The notes below the pieces were generated by a model. The model made no database searches, was not told the origin of the DNA, and saw only the letters and a list, made by a program, of their open reading frames with translations. A program made the position numbers and the translations under genes. Below, in pieces: positions 31,436 through 40,901 of a stretch of 64,000 nucleotides of DNA; position 1 is the stretch's first letter; every line of letters starts with the position of its first letter. The DNA lies in the NCBI RefSeq assembly GCF_005771635.1, contig NZ_VBWP01000010.1:38962-102961 (forward strand), read 5' to 3'. This DNA is from Culicoidibacter larvae (GTDB lineage Bacteria; Bacillota_I; Bacilli_A; Culicoidibacterales; Culicoidibacteraceae).

Positions 31436-31705
31436 ATGGCTGTTACTAAAGAACGTAAACAACAAATTATTGAAGAATACGCAACAAAACCAGGAGATAC
31501 TGGTTCACCGGAAGTGCAAATCGCGCTTTTAACTGAAAACATCAATAATTTAAATGATCACTTGAAAACACATATTCATGATCACCATTCACGTCGTGGA
31601 TTATTACAAATGGTTGGGGACCGTCGTGGTTTATTGAACTATTTGAAGAAAAAAGACGTACGTCGTTATAGTGCGTTATTAGAACGTTTAGGACTTCGTC
31701 GTTAA
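31436..31705 (+). CDS. rpsO: 30S ribosomal protein S15
   Basis: The standard 89-residue S15 with [11 protein letters not shown] and the L-G-L-R-R end. It binds 16S rRNA early in small-subunit assembly. It has its own promoter, leader and terminator. It is separated from ribF and pnp by accessory genes, unlike the common order. Confidence 0.98.
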   Translation: MAVTKERKQQIIEEYATKPGDTGSPEVQIALLTENINNLNDHLKTHIHDHHSRRGLLQMVGDRRGLLNYLKKKDVRRYSALLERLGLRR

Positions 31706-31718
31706 TTGATGAAAAAAG

Positions 31719-31751
31719 AAAAACCTGGTACTTTGGTACCAGGTTTTTTTA
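31719..31751 (+). terminator. rpsO terminator
   Basis: AAACCTGGTAC (31721-31731) pairs with GTACCAGGTTT (31736-31746), then T run. Confidence 0.92.
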
Positions 31752-31800
31752 TATAATGTGGATAAAAAAATGGTTGAAAGCGAACGCATTTCAAGATTTT

Positions 31801-32661
31801 TTATTGTTTGTAGTCGTCAACCCACTGGCGGACTTCGTAGTAGCTGTTGCTGATGTCTGGTGCCAGGCGATTGAAGGCGGTTAGAAATAAGCTGTCGAGG
31901 ATAACTAGTTGGGCTAATCGCGAAGTGAGGGTAGCAATCCGTACATCGTTTTCCAGTTGGGGTGTTGCCAGATAAATATCTGAGCGTTTAAACAGCGGGG
32001 TACGATTCAGGCTGGAAAGACCAATGACAGTAATTTCCCGGTCACGGGCATAATCGGCAAGTTCAATGATTGCTCGGGTTTTTCCGGAAGTACTTACCAG
32101 CAAGATAACATCACCAGGATTCATGCGTGAAAGAATGGCAATTGCCATGTGGACATCATTGGACTGAAAAAGCGAGATGCCAAGGCGAGCCATTTTGTTG
32201 AAACCATCCAGTACAACCGGATATGAGCCACCAACCCCAAAAATCATCACCTTATTAGCATTAATCATCGCTTGAGCAGCAGCTTCAATTTGTTGGTCTT
32301 CTAAAGTATCACGAATTGAACTGATTGCTTTTTCGGAAGTGTTAATTGCGTGATCAATGATTGCTAAGGCTGAAAGTGGCTCTTCTCCAATGGCTAAGCT
32401 GCTTAGGCTAGCCGGTGAAAAGTTTTGGCTGGCAAGCTGGGTAGCTATTGCCAACTTAAAACTTTTGAAATTTTTATAGCCAAAATTTCGGCAGAAGCGT
32501 GAAATACTTGCTTCGCTTACACCACATGCTTGCGCAAGCTCGCGAATACTCATAGTAGCAATAACTGTCCGGTTTTCTAGAAGAAAGCCGGCAATTTTTA
32601 TTTCAATGTCGCTTAATGTTTGAAGTCGTTCTTCAATCGTTGCAAAAATATCCAAATGCAC
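31801..32661 (-). CDS. RpiR-family regulator with SIS domain (MurR-like)
   Basis: A 286-residue regulator. The N-terminal RpiR helix-turn-helix carries S-I-R-E-L-A-Q-A-C-G-V-S-E-A-S-I-S-R-F-C-R. The C-terminal SIS domain has G-V-G-G-S-Y and L-V-S-T-S-G-K-T-R, which bind phospho-sugars. It is divergent from the mupG/PTS genes and likely senses an amino-sugar phosphate such as MurNAc-6-phosphate. Dyads between the two genes fit as operators. Confidence 0.92.
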   Translation of the reverse strand: MHLDIFATIEERLQTLSDIEIKIAGFLLENRTVIATMSIRELAQACGVSEASISRFCRNFGYKNFKSFKLAIATQLASQNFSPASLSSLAIGEEPLSALAIIDHAINTSEKAISSIRDTLEDQQIEAAAQAMINANKVMIFGVGGSYPVVLDGFNKMARLGISLFQSNDVHMAIAILSRMNPGDVILLVSTSGKTRAIIELADYARDREITVIGLSSLNRTPLFKRSDIYLATPQLENDVRIATLTSRLAQLVILDSLFLTAFNRLAPDISNSYYEVRQWVDDYKQ

Positions 32662-32761
32662 TCATCTCCTTTAAGTGTTCACTACTTCTATTTTAATACA
32701 TTTATGCTAGTTATGAAAGAAACTTTTATAATAAATGCAGATTATAATTAAATTAAATTTC

Positions 32762-32825
32762 TGAAATGGTTTGCCATATAGTAAGCCAAATCGTTTCAGA
32801 ACTTGAAATAAGAAATTATATTTCA
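32762..32825. promoter_or_regulatory. Operator dyads between rpiR and mupG
   Basis: An imperfect large dyad runs from CTGAAATGGTTTG to CCAAATCGTTTCAG, followed by TGAAATA-8-TATTTCA. GAAA/TTTC half sites are typical of RpiR-family operators. Confidence 0.5.
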
Positions 32826-32843
32826 CAAAAATAACGAAAAATA

Positions 32844-32872
32844 TTGATATTTATTTTCTTGAATGATATATT
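32844..32872 (+). promoter_or_regulatory. Promoter of the mupG operon
   Basis: TTGATA (32844-32849), 17-nt spacer, TATATT (32867-32872), just after the dyads. Confidence 0.6.
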
Positions 32873-32925
32873 TGGTTTGTAAAGAAGAAAACACTTTCAA
32901 CAAGTGTGTAAGAGGAGGTGAAAGT

Positions 32926-33972
32926 ATGCGCGGATATTCAATCTACTTTCCTGAAATTGATGACGAGTATATGCAAAAGATGAATGATGCAGGCTGGGAG
33001 ATGATTTTTACATCACTGCATGTTAAAGAGTATCAGGCTGATATGCATGCACTGAAGAAGTTGTTTACCAGTCAAGCAGTGCAGGGCAAGAAAATTATTG
33101 TAGATGTATCGCCAGCAACTTTACGAGTGCTCGGTATTAATGATTATCACGAGCTAAAAGATTTTGGTATAACTCATCTGCGTTTAGACTATGGTTTTTC
33201 AATTGCTGATATGTTGCGGTTGCAAGAACATTTTGTACTTATTTTTAATGCCAGTGTCCTTGATGAAGTGATGCTTGAGGAATATCAAGCATCAGGGATT
33301 CAATTAACCAATAGTTCGGTGATGCATAATTTTTATCCCCATGAGTATACAGGTCTTGGATATGATTATGTGTTAGCAAAGAATGAGTTGTTTCATAAGT
33401 ATGGTTTGCGGGTGCAGGGGTTTGTTGCCGGTGACATGCAATTGCGCGGTCCAATTTTTGCCGGTTTGCCGACGGTGGAGCGGTTGCGACAGTGTAGTCC
33501 GGCAAGTAGCTTTGTTGTTATGCAGGAGTTACTTGGTTTTGATGATATATTTATCGGTGATTTCCAGATTAGTGATGAGCAGCGGGAAGCTATTGACCGT
33601 TATTGCGCCACTGGAGCAATAACGCTGACATGTTCGGAATTTAGTGCCGACTACAAAATGTTTTTAGGAAAATTTCTCACCAATCGTCAAGATATTTCTG
33701 AGTATGTAATTAGAATTCGTGAGTCGAGAGCTGAAGGTGTTCCAGCGCGGAAGGATATTGAACCGTATAATATTGAGCCAAGACCGATGGGTAGTATCAC
33801 AGTTGATAATAATGGTTATGGTCGATATTGCGGTGAGATGCAGATTGTAAGGTGTGATTTGCCGGAGGACATGCGGGTGAATGTCATTGGTCAGGTTTCA
33901 GATGCTGATTTGGCAGTACTGCCATGCATAAAAAGTGCTACCCCGATTTATCTTATTTATAAAGAGTTATAG
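32926..33972 (+). CDS. mupG: MupG-family (DUF871) 6-phospho-N-acetylmuramidase
   Basis: A 348-residue TIM-barrel protein. The start M-R-G-Y-S-I-Y-F, the Y-x-D-Y-x-L-A and G-D-M-Q-L-R-G-P segments, and a small C-terminal beta domain (R-P-M-G-S-I-T-V-D-N-N-G-Y-G-R-Y) match DUF871. The characterised member splits MurNAc-6P-GlcNAc taken up by a PTS, for cell-wall recycling. ATG 32926 follows AGGAGGTG. It is first of an operon with a PTS IIC, a double GNAT and a PIG-L protein. murQ and nagA are not in this window. Confidence 0.88.
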   Translation: MRGYSIYFPEIDDEYMQKMNDAGWEMIFTSLHVKEYQADMHALKKLFTSQAVQGKKIIVDVSPATLRVLGINDYHELKDFGITHLRLDYGFSIADMLRLQEHFVLIFNASVLDEVMLEEYQASGIQLTNSSVMHNFYPHEYTGLGYDYVLAKNELFHKYGLRVQGFVAGDMQLRGPIFAGLPTVERLRQCSPASSFVVMQELLGFDDIFIGDFQISDEQREAIDRYCATGAITLTCSEFSADYKMFLGKFLTNRQDISEYVIRIRESRAEGVPARKDIEPYNIEPRPMGSITVDNNGYGRYCGEMQIVRCDLPEDMRVNVIGQVSDADLAVLPCIKSATPIYLIYKEL

Positions 33973-33986
33973 AGGAGTGAAGTTGT

Positions 33987-35303
33987 ATGCAAAAGTTAAT
34001 TACATTTATTGAAGAAAAATTGGCACCGCCGTTAATCCGGGTGTCGCAAATTCGTTATTTGGATGCTGTTCAAAAAGCATTTATGTCATTTATGCCTTAC
34101 TTGTTGATTAGTTCATTGTTCATTTTAATTGCTGCTCTGCCGATTCCTGGCTGGAGTGATATTGTGGCACCGATTGCCGGTAAACTTTGGGGCGCAGTTA
34201 ATGCTACTATGGGGGTTATCTCAATTGGGATTGCCGCATCACTTGGGTATCATTTAGGTGATTATTACCGGGCAAAAGATTCACGCATTGATCGTTTATC
34301 GACAACGTTAGTTGCGGTTATTAGTTTCTTGGCGTTGTTTCCGTTGACGGTTACTGATGATGGTGGCGTGTTTATGAGCGCAACTTACTTTGGTAGTGCC
34401 GGTTTATTTGCAGCAATTATTGTAAGTATTCTTTCGGTAGAAATTTATCGTTTGATTGTTAAAGCGAATATTACTATTAAGATGCCAAAAGAAGTGCCGC
34501 CAATGGTTTCACAGGCATTTACTTCAGTTATTCCAGCAGCGATTGTAGTAACTCTTTGGTGGGTAGTCAGCCAAATTATTGGCTTTGATGTTCCTGGTTT
34601 CGTTATGCAGGTATTCTCGACATTAGTAAGCGCCGGGACAACAGCAGTTTCGCAATTTATTGCCTTTATGCTTGACCGGGTATTATGGTTTGTCGGGATT
34701 CATGGTTCAAATGTTGTTGGTAGTGTGCTTTCACCGGTATGGACGCAGATGATTTCTGATAATATGGCTGCTTTCCAAGCTGGCGATATTGTACCGTATT
34801 TATTTACTGAACAGTGGACTAATTATTTTATCCGGGTTTCAGTGGTGCCATTAGTATTGCTGATGATTTTCTCAAAAGTAAGACGCTATAAAACTTTAGG
34901 GGCACTTTCATTCGCGCCAGCGATATTCAATATTGCTGAGCCGGTTATGTTCGGCTTGCCAATTGTGTTAAATCCGATCATGTTTATCCCTTGGGTGTTC
35001 GGTTATGGATTTATTTGGACACTGACTTATGTTTTTACAGCAGTATTTAATCTAATTCCGCCGATTATTGCCTTGGTGCCTTGGACAGTTCCCGGACCAA
35101 TAGCCGCATATCTGGGTACTGGCGGCAGTATTATTGCTGCATTGATTAGTTGTTTAAATTATGTATTGATGTTCTTTATTTGGTTGCCATTCTTTAAAGT
35201 GCTTGAGCGTCAGGAAATGAAAGTGGAAGCTGAAGCGCGGGCGCAAGAAGAACTTGAAGAAGCTGCGAAAGTGGGTGAGGTTCATGAAACTTCAAGCGTA
35301 TAA
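33987..35303 (+). CDS. PTS transporter subunit IIC (cellobiose/lactose family)
   Basis: A 438-residue membrane protein with about ten helices. The start L-I-T-F-I-E-E-K-L-A-P-P and the substrate region containing G-I-H-G-S-N-V-V-G, F-N-I-A-E-P-V-M-F-G-L-P-I-V and N-P are typical of CelB-type IIC. There is no EIIA or EIIB domain, so partner subunits must be encoded elsewhere. The substrate is probably a disaccharide of amino sugars, judging from mupG. It begins 14 nt after mupG and its 3' end overlaps the GNAT gene. Confidence 0.9.
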   Translation: MQKLITFIEEKLAPPLIRVSQIRYLDAVQKAFMSFMPYLLISSLFILIAALPIPGWSDIVAPIAGKLWGAVNATMGVISIGIAASLGYHLGDYYRAKDSRIDRLSTTLVAVISFLALFPLTVTDDGGVFMSATYFGSAGLFAAIIVSILSVEIYRLIVKANITIKMPKEVPPMVSQAFTSVIPAAIVVTLWWVVSQIIGFDVPGFVMQVFSTLVSAGTTAVSQFIAFMLDRVLWFVGIHGSNVVGSVLSPVWTQMISDNMAAFQAGDIVPYLFTEQWTNYFIRVSVVPLVLLMIFSKVRRYKTLGALSFAPAIFNIAEPVMFGLPIVLNPIMFIPWVFGYGFIWTLTYVFTAVFNLIPPIIALVPWTVPGPIAAYLGTGGSIIAALISCLNYVLMFFIWLPFFKVLERQEMKVEAEARAQEELEEAAKVGEVHETSSV

Positions 35304-36222
35304 TGCTAAGTATCATGCTGACATTTTGGCGGTATGGAATCGCAGTATGGTGGCTGACCCACTCAGCGAAGAGCGGTTCTTGCATAATATTATTTTAGAT
35401 CAAAACTTTAATCCTGATTTTTGTCAGCTAGCAATTATTGATGAACAGGTTGCCGGATTTATCTGGAGTGTTGTCAGGAGATATCCTTATGGCGAGCGTG
35501 GACTTGAATCTGAACGAGGCTGGATAGTAGCAGTTTGTGTCGCGCCTGAGTTCCAGAAGCGCGGTGTCGGCAAGACACTGGTGCGGTATGTTGAGCAACT
35601 TATGAAGCTGCAGCGTGTACAAAAAATTACTCTGGGTGCCTATAGCCCTAACTATTTGTTCCCGGGAGTTGATGTGAATACATATGCCGGTGCCATTCCG
35701 TTCTTTGAAAAACTAGGATATGAGCAAACTGGTGAGGCAGTTTCGATGGAGCGCAGTCTCTTTGATTATCGCCAGACTGATGAGTACTTGGTGTTGAAAG
35801 AAAAAGCTTTGTCAGCGGGGTTTAAGGTACAACCATTTGTTCGTGATTATGCCGAGGAACTGATTGACTTTTTACATCAATATTTTGGTGGCGGTTGGTC
35901 AACCAATGCTAAGAATGCAATGCTTAATGGTGTTGCTGAGGAAACTATTTTTATTGTTACCGACAGCAATAATAAGATTGTTGGTTACGCTCAAAGAGCA
36001 ATTGATGGCAATCCGGATCGCTTTGGACCATTTGGTGTCAGAGAAGATCTGCGTGGATATAAGCTAGGCATGATTCTCTTCAACGAAATACTCTTTGACA
36101 TGCAAAAACGTGGCATCTATCATACATATTTCTTGTGGACCCATGGTGCAGCACAAAAATTCTATGAGCGCAATGGTATGCAGGTTTACCGTGAATATGT
36201 TTTGATGAATAAGAAATTATAG
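35284..36222 (+). CDS. Tandem GNAT acetyltransferase
   Basis: A 312-residue protein with two GNAT folds. The first carries V-A-P-E-F-Q-K-R-G-V-G-K (acetyl-CoA loop, about residues 85-96). The second ends F-Y-E-R-N-G-M and has R-E-D-L-R-G-Y-K-L-G, a weaker loop. The start ATG 35284 overlaps the PTS gene by 20 bases, so it belongs to that operon. It may acetylate an amino sugar or a peptide of the recycled cell wall; the substrate is unknown. Confidence 0.85.
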   Translation: MKLQAYNAKYHADILAVWNRSMVADPLSEERFLHNIILDQNFNPDFCQLAIIDEQVAGFIWSVVRRYPYGERGLESERGWIVAVCVAPEFQKRGVGKTLVRYVEQLMKLQRVQKITLGAYSPNYLFPGVDVNTYAGAIPFFEKLGYEQTGEAVSMERSLFDYRQTDEYLVLKEKALSAGFKVQPFVRDYAEELIDFLHQYFGGGWSTNAKNAMLNGVAEETIFIVTDSNNKIVGYAQRAIDGNPDRFGPFGVREDLRGYKLGMILFNEILFDMQKRGIYHTYFLWTHGAAQKFYERNGMQVYREYVLMNKKL

Positions 36223-36235
36223 TTAAAGAAGCTAG

Positions 36236-36270
36236 GGTTAATAGCTCCGGCCTAACCGGAGCTATTAACC
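36236..36270 (+). other. Perfect 15-bp hairpin inside the mupG operon
   Basis: GGTTAATAGCTCCGG (36236-36250) pairs perfectly with CCGGAGCTATTAACC (36256-36270), loop CCTAA. An A run follows instead of a T tract, so it is not a standard terminator. It sits 36 nt before the PIG-L start and may set differential expression or mRNA processing. Confidence 0.7.
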
Positions 36271-36305
36271 AAAAAGTTGAGCATAAATATGAAAGGATGA
36301 TAACG

Positions 36306-36971
36306 ATGAACCAGAAACGAGTAGTAAGTATTGGTGCTCACGCATTGGATGCGGAATTGATGGGTGGTCCATATTTGATTAAAGCAGCTGCCAGTGGTGC
36401 AAAATGCAGCTTTGTGCACATGACCCGTGGTGAGCGCGGCAATAAAGAGAAGAGTCCGGAAGTGTATGGTAAACAGCTTGAAACTGAAATGGCAGCTGTT
36501 GCTGCGGTTATGGGTGCCGATGCCTTTTGGATCGGCTACCCGGCTGGCAACTTACCGTCGCCGGAACAAATTGTTCTTGACTGGATGGAATATTTGCGGC
36601 AGGAACAGGTGACTACCGTGATTACCCACTGGCGCGGCAGTTTACATCCGCGCCACATTCTTTGTCACGATACCGTTACTGAGGCAGTGGTGCGTTTACG
36701 CCGTGAAGGTATGGCAATTGATTTATATTACGGGGAAAACTGCGAAGACCTAAATGGTTTTATTCCTCAGCTATATATCCAATTTGATGATGCAGTTTTA
36801 GAGACCTGGTTAGCCGGGCTGCGGGAATATGAGCTATTCCGCGGTGGTGTGCTGACGGTGCCATATTATGATTACTATACAACAATGGCGAAGATGCGTA
36901 GCATCGAACTCGGCATTCTGCCATACGCCAAGGCATTTATGGTGTCGCCGCATGAAGTAGAAGTGTTGTAG
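36306..36971 (+). CDS. PIG-L/LmbE-family deacetylase-like protein with altered active site
   Basis: A 221-residue protein. The family motif A-H-P-D-D-x-E appears as A-H-A-L-D-A-E: the metal-binding His and second Asp are kept, but the first Asp, the general base in MshB, is Leu. The later H-W-R-G-S-L-H-P-R-H motif is retained. The substrate would be an N-acetyl amino sugar; activity is doubtful. ATG 36306 is 9 nt after AAAGGA; ATG 36297 is too close. Last gene of the mupG cluster. Confidence 0.8.
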   Translation: MNQKRVVSIGAHALDAELMGGPYLIKAAASGAKCSFVHMTRGERGNKEKSPEVYGKQLETEMAAVAAVMGADAFWIGYPAGNLPSPEQIVLDWMEYLRQEQVTTVITHWRGSLHPRHILCHDTVTEAVVRLRREGMAIDLYYGENCEDLNGFIPQLYIQFDDAVLETWLAGLREYELFRGGVLTVPYYDYYTTMAKMRSIELGILPYAKAFMVSPHEVEVL

Positions 36972-36998
36972 TATTTTCTCCTCCTAGAAAATATTTTT

Positions 36999-37031
36999 GA
37001 AAACAGTCTTGGCATGTCCGGGACTGTTTTC
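36999..37031 (+). terminator. Weak terminator-like hairpin
   Basis: GAAAACAGTC (36999-37008) pairs with GACTGTTTTC (37022-37031), large loop, T run only inside the stem. Confidence 0.5.
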
Positions 37032-37084
37032 GTTATGGGAGCCTTCCCAAAAAGGTGTTATAATAAGGCGATGGAGGGATTGGT

Positions 37085-37600
37085 ATGAAAAGGATACTTG
37101 AAACTGAGCGGTTATATTTGCGTGAGATGACCGCAGATGATTTTGCTGATTTGGCGTTGATTTTGCAGGATACTGAGGTGATGTATGCTTATGAGCATGC
37201 TTTTAGTGATGCTGAGGTGCAGGCGTGGTTGGATAAGCAGATGGCTAATTATCATAAGTTAGGCTTTGGTTTGTGGGCGGTGGTGCTCAAGGAAAACGAT
37301 GTGATGATTGGTCAGTGCGGATTGACGATGCAGCCGGTTTTGGATCGTGAAGTGCTGGAAATTGGCTATTTGTTGCAACGTGCATACTGGCATCAGGGGT
37401 ACGCGAGCGAGGCGGCGAAAGCCTGTAAGGCGTATGCTTTTTCGGTGCTGGGAGCGGATGAGGTGTATTCAATTATTCGTGATACTAACCGGGCGTCGCA
37501 GCGGGTAGCTGAGGCCAACGGTATGCAGATTGTCGACACATTTATCAAGCATTACTATAATATTGATATGCCACATTATTTATATATGGTGAAAAATTGA
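37085..37600 (+). CDS. RimJ/RimL-type GNAT acetyltransferase
   Basis: A 171-residue acetyltransferase of the Acetyltransf_3 kind: T-E-R-L-Y-L-R-E at the N-terminus, [17 protein letters not shown] for acetyl-CoA, and [15 protein letters not shown] near the end. Family members acetylate protein N-termini or small molecules; the substrate is unknown. Single gene with GGAGGG ribosome site and its own terminator. Confidence 0.9.
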   Translation: MKRILETERLYLREMTADDFADLALILQDTEVMYAYEHAFSDAEVQAWLDKQMANYHKLGFGLWAVVLKENDVMIGQCGLTMQPVLDREVLEIGYLLQRAYWHQGYASEAAKACKAYAFSVLGADEVYSIIRDTNRASQRVAEANGMQIVDTFIKHYYNIDMPHYLYMVKN

Positions 37601-37601
37601 T

Positions 37602-37631
37602 AAAAAGCACCGGATTTCCGGTGCTTTTTAT
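37602..37631 (+). terminator. Intrinsic terminator
   Basis: AAAAAGCACCGG (37602-37613) pairs with CCGGTGCTTTTT (37618-37629). Confidence 0.92.
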
Positions 37632-37656
37632 TTGCCTTGGCAACGGTAATTTAAGC

Positions 37657-37685
37657 TTACTATTTATAGGGCTTTATGGTATACT
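37657..37685 (+). promoter_or_regulatory. pnp promoter
   Basis: TTACTA (37657-37662), 17-nt spacer, TATACT (37680-37685), before an AAGGAGC ribosome site. Confidence 0.55.
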
Positions 37686-37719
37686 AATATGGAGATTATG
37701 TACAAGGAGCGTATATTAT

Positions 37720-39849
37720 ATGTCAGAAAAACAGACTTTTCAGACGGAGCTTGGCGGGCGCAAGTTATCATTTGAAATAGGACAAATTGCAAAGCAAGCT
37801 GATGGTGCCGTTGTCGTTCGCTATGAAGATACGGTTATTTTGTGTACCGCAGTTGCATCAAAAGAAGCAAAGCCACTTGACTTTTTCCCTTTAACAGTTA
37901 ATTACGAAGAGCGATTATATGCTGCCGGGAAAATACCAGGTGGTTTTTTAAAGCGTGAGGGACGCCCAAGTGATACTGCGGTATTGACCAGTCGTTTAAT
38001 CGACCGGCCAATACGTCCGTTATTCGCCGAAGGGTTCCGTAATGAGGTTCAGGTTGTCAGCACAGTTATGAGTGTGAATCCTGATTGTTCACCGGAAATT
38101 GCCGCTTTGATTGGGTCATCATTGGCGCTTTCTATTTCCGACATTCCTTTTGAGGGGCCGATTGCCGGGGTAAAAGTTGGTCGTGTTGATGGTCAATTTA
38201 TAGTAAACCCGACAGTTGCGCAAAGCGAAGTCAGCGACATCGATTTAGTTGTTGCCGGAACTAAGTTTGCGATTAACATGGTTGAGGCTGGTGCGGATCA
38301 CGTGAGTGAGGCCGATATGCTGGAAGCTATTTTATTTGGTCATGAAGAGATTAAAAAATTGATTGCTTTACAAGAAGAGATTGTTGCAGCAATTGGTAAG
38401 CCGAAACGTGAAATCGCATTGTATGAAATTGATGCTGATTTAGAAGCTGCGGTAGAAGCAGTTGCTAAAGCGCGTTTGGTTGAAGCAGTGAAAATTGCTG
38501 AGAAACACGCCCGTGATGAAGTAATTGATGCGATTAAAAAAGAAGTTATTGAAACGTACACAGCTAACGAAGCTGATGACGCAACGATAAAACAAATAAA
38601 AGAAATTTTAAGTGCGATTGTTAAAAACGAAGTACGTCGTTTAATTACTGACGAAAAAATCCGTCCTGACGGTCGTCAAATTGACGAAATTCGTCCATTG
38701 AGTGCAGAGATTGATTTCTTGCCACGAACTCATGGTTCAGGATTGTTCACTCGCGGACAAACCCAAGCGTTAAGTATTGCTACTTTAGGGGCGCTTGCGG
38801 AAAATCAAATTATTGATAGTTTAGATGTTGAAGAATCAAAACGCTTTATGCATCATTATAACTTCCCACCATTCTCAGTTGGTGAAACTGGACGAATGGG
38901 TGCACCAAGCCGCCGTTCAATCGGTCATGGTGCTTTAGGTGAACGTGCATTGAAATATGTTATTCCCGGTGAAGATGTATTCCCATACACAATCAGGGTT
39001 GTATCAGAAGTTGTTGAATCAAATGGTTCTACTTCTCAAGCAAGTATTTGTGCGGCAACCTTAGCGTTGATGGCTGCCGGTGTCCCAATTAAAACACCAG
39101 TTGCCGGGATTGCTATGGGTCTGGTAAAAAGTGGCGAAAACTATACCGTCTTAACTGATATTCAAGGCCTTGAGGATCATTTGGGAGATATGGACTTTAA
39201 AGTTGCCGGCAGTGATAAAGGTATTACTGCTTTACAAATGGATATTAAAATCGACGGTATCGACCGTGCGATTTTAAAAGAAGCTTTAGAGCAAGCCTTA
39301 ACAGCACGTTTACAAATTTTAAATGTAATTACTGATGTAATTGCTGAACCACGTAAACAATTGTCAGAATATGCACCAAAAGTGCAGACAATGCAAATTA
39401 AAGTTGATAAAATTCGCGACGTTATTGGCCCGGGTGGTAAACAAATCAATGCTATCATTGATGAAACCGGTGTTAAAATTGATATTGAGCAAGATGGCCG
39501 CGTGTTAATCTTCTCAAGTGATCAACCAATGATTGACCGAGCAATGGAAATGATTGGCGAAATCGTGCGCGAAGTTGAAGTTGGCGCAACCTATCATGCT
39601 AAAGTTGTTCGTATTGAAAAATTTGGTGCCTTTGTAGAATTATTCCCAGGCACTGATGCATTAGTTCACATCTCACAATTTGCTCATGAACGAGTAGAAA
39701 AAGTTGAAGATGTCGTAAAACTTGGCGATGTTATTGATGTTAAGGTCACTGAAATCGATGATCGCGGTCGTGTCAATGCTTCACGCAAAGCATTGTTGCC
39801 AAAACCGGAACCGGTTGAAGCAAGCGACGAAGATAAAAAGAGCGAATAA
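37720..39849 (+). CDS. pnp: Polynucleotide phosphorylase
   Basis: A 709-residue 3'-5' exoribonuclease of normal length. Two RNase PH domains (D-F-F-P-L-T-V near 60 and [16 protein letters not shown] near 335-350) flank a helical linker. A KH domain (I-G-P-G-G-K-x-I) and an S1 domain (Y-H-A-K-V-V-R-I) close it. It degrades mRNA with inorganic phosphate. ATG 37720 is chosen; the frame extends upstream only through the preceding terminator. It has its own promoter, separate from rpsO. Confidence 0.97.
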   Translation: MSEKQTFQTELGGRKLSFEIGQIAKQADGAVVVRYEDTVILCTAVASKEAKPLDFFPLTVNYEERLYAAGKIPGGFLKREGRPSDTAVLTSRLIDRPIRPLFAEGFRNEVQVVSTVMSVNPDCSPEIAALIGSSLALSISDIPFEGPIAGVKVGRVDGQFIVNPTVAQSEVSDIDLVVAGTKFAINMVEAGADHVSEADMLEAILFGHEEIKKLIALQEEIVAAIGKPKREIALYEIDADLEAAVEAVAKARLVEAVKIAEKHARDEVIDAIKKEVIETYTANEADDATIKQIKEILSAIVKNEVRRLITDEKIRPDGRQIDEIRPLSAEIDFLPRTHGSGLFTRGQTQALSIATLGALAENQIIDSLDVEESKRFMHHYNFPPFSVGETGRMGAPSRRSIGHGALGERALKYVIPGEDVFPYTIRVVSEVVESNGSTSQASICAATLALMAAGVPIKTPVAGIAMGLVKSGENYTVLTDIQGLEDHLGDMDFKVAGSDKGITALQMDIKIDGIDRAILKEALEQALTARLQILNVITDVIAEPRKQLSEYAPKVQTMQIKVDKIRDVIGPGGKQINAIIDETGVKIDIEQDGRVLIFSSDQPMIDRAMEMIGEIVREVEVGATYHAKVVRIEKFGAFVELFPGTDALVHISQFAHERVEKVEDVVKLGDVIDVKVTEIDDRGRVNASRKALLPKPEPVEASDEDKKSE

Positions 39850-39884
39850 GAGCCATAAGGCGTTTATTCATAGATGAAATGCTT

Positions 39885-39930
39885 CCGGCGCCGAGCGGTG
39901 CTGCACCGCTTGACGCCGGATTTGTGTTTT
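39885..39930 (+). terminator. Two-stage hairpin after pnp
   Basis: CCGGCG (39885-39890) pairs with CGCCGG (39914-39919) and, nested, AGCGGTG with CACCGCT (39894-39910). A broken T tract follows, so termination may be partial. Confidence 0.65.
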
Positions 39931-39958
39931 ACAGACATATTTTGGAAGGAGAGTTCAA

Positions 39959-40783
39959 ATGAGTAACTATTTAACAAAGATTAAAGAGGCCGTTGCTTAT
40001 ATTGAAAGTAAAACCGACTATAAACCGGAAATTGGTTTAATTCTAGGATCAGGGCTTGGAAGTTTAGCTGATCAAGTAGAAGATGCGGTGGTACTACCTT
40101 ACGGAGAAATTCCAAACTTTCCACAATCAAATGTTGTTGGGCATGCCGGCAATCTCGTCATTGGTAAACTTGAAGGAAAAGTAGTTATTGCCTTACAAGG
40201 GCGGATGCACTTTTACGAGGGTGAGTCAATGCAGACAATTACTATCCCAACTCGGATTATGCAGTTGATGGGTGTGAAAAAGCTGATTGTTACCAACGCT
40301 TGCGGCGGTATCAACATTGATACTTTAACACCCGGTGATTTGATGCTTATCAGCGATCATATTAACTTAATGGGTACGTCACCGCTTATTGGTGAAAACA
40401 TCGAGGAATTGGGCACACGTTTCCCGGATATGAGTGAGCCGTACAGCAAAGAACTACGAGCAATTGCACGCGAGGCTGGCAGCAGTTTAGGATTAACTTT
40501 GAAGGAAGGCGTTTATGCCGGCTGGATGGGTCCTGCTTACGAAACTCCGGCAGAAATTCGCTACATTCGCACTATTGGTGCTGATGCAGTGGGGATGTCG
40601 ACGGTTCCGGAAGTAATTGTAGCCAATCATGCTCAGATGCAAGTGCTTGGTATTTCATGTATTACCAATATGGCTTGCGGTATTTTGGACCAAAAACTTG
40701 GCCATCATGAAGTCATGGAAGTTGCTAACCGGGTGCACAAAGATTTTGTTGCGCTGGTACGCAATGTTATTAATAAAATGTAA
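39959..40783 (+). CDS. punA: Purine nucleoside phosphorylase (trimeric, PNP-I)
   Basis: A 274-residue enzyme. The markers are L-G-S-G-L-G phosphate loop, G-H-A-G-N-L-V-I-G, Q-G-R-M-H-F-Y-E-G, T-N-A-C-G-G-I-N, a Y-A-G-W-M-G-P-A-Y-E-T-P-A-E-I-R segment and M-S-T-V-P-E-V. It cleaves inosine and guanosine with phosphate to base and ribose-1-phosphate. GGAAGGAGAG precedes the ATG. It lies after pnp, possibly fed by read-through past an imperfect terminator. Confidence 0.95.
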   Translation: MSNYLTKIKEAVAYIESKTDYKPEIGLILGSGLGSLADQVEDAVVLPYGEIPNFPQSNVVGHAGNLVIGKLEGKVVIALQGRMHFYEGESMQTITIPTRIMQLMGVKKLIVTNACGGINIDTLTPGDLMLISDHINLMGTSPLIGENIEELGTRFPDMSEPYSKELRAIAREAGSSLGLTLKEGVYAGWMGPAYETPAEIRYIRTIGADAVGMSTVPEVIVANHAQMQVLGISCITNMACGILDQKLGHHEVMEVANRVHKDFVALVRNVINKM

Positions 40784-40815
40784 AAAAAGCGCGGTTGCTG
40801 ACCGCGCTTTTTTCT
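40783..40815 (+). terminator. Intrinsic terminator
   Basis: AAAAAAGCGCGGT (40783-40795) pairs with ACCGCGCTTTTTT (40801-40813). Confidence 0.92.
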
Positions 40816-40901
40816 GTTTATCCCAAGAAATTACACAACATGTTAATAATAATTTTGTTACAATAATGGTAGCGGGGGGAGAATTTTTAAGGCGGGATAA
40901 A

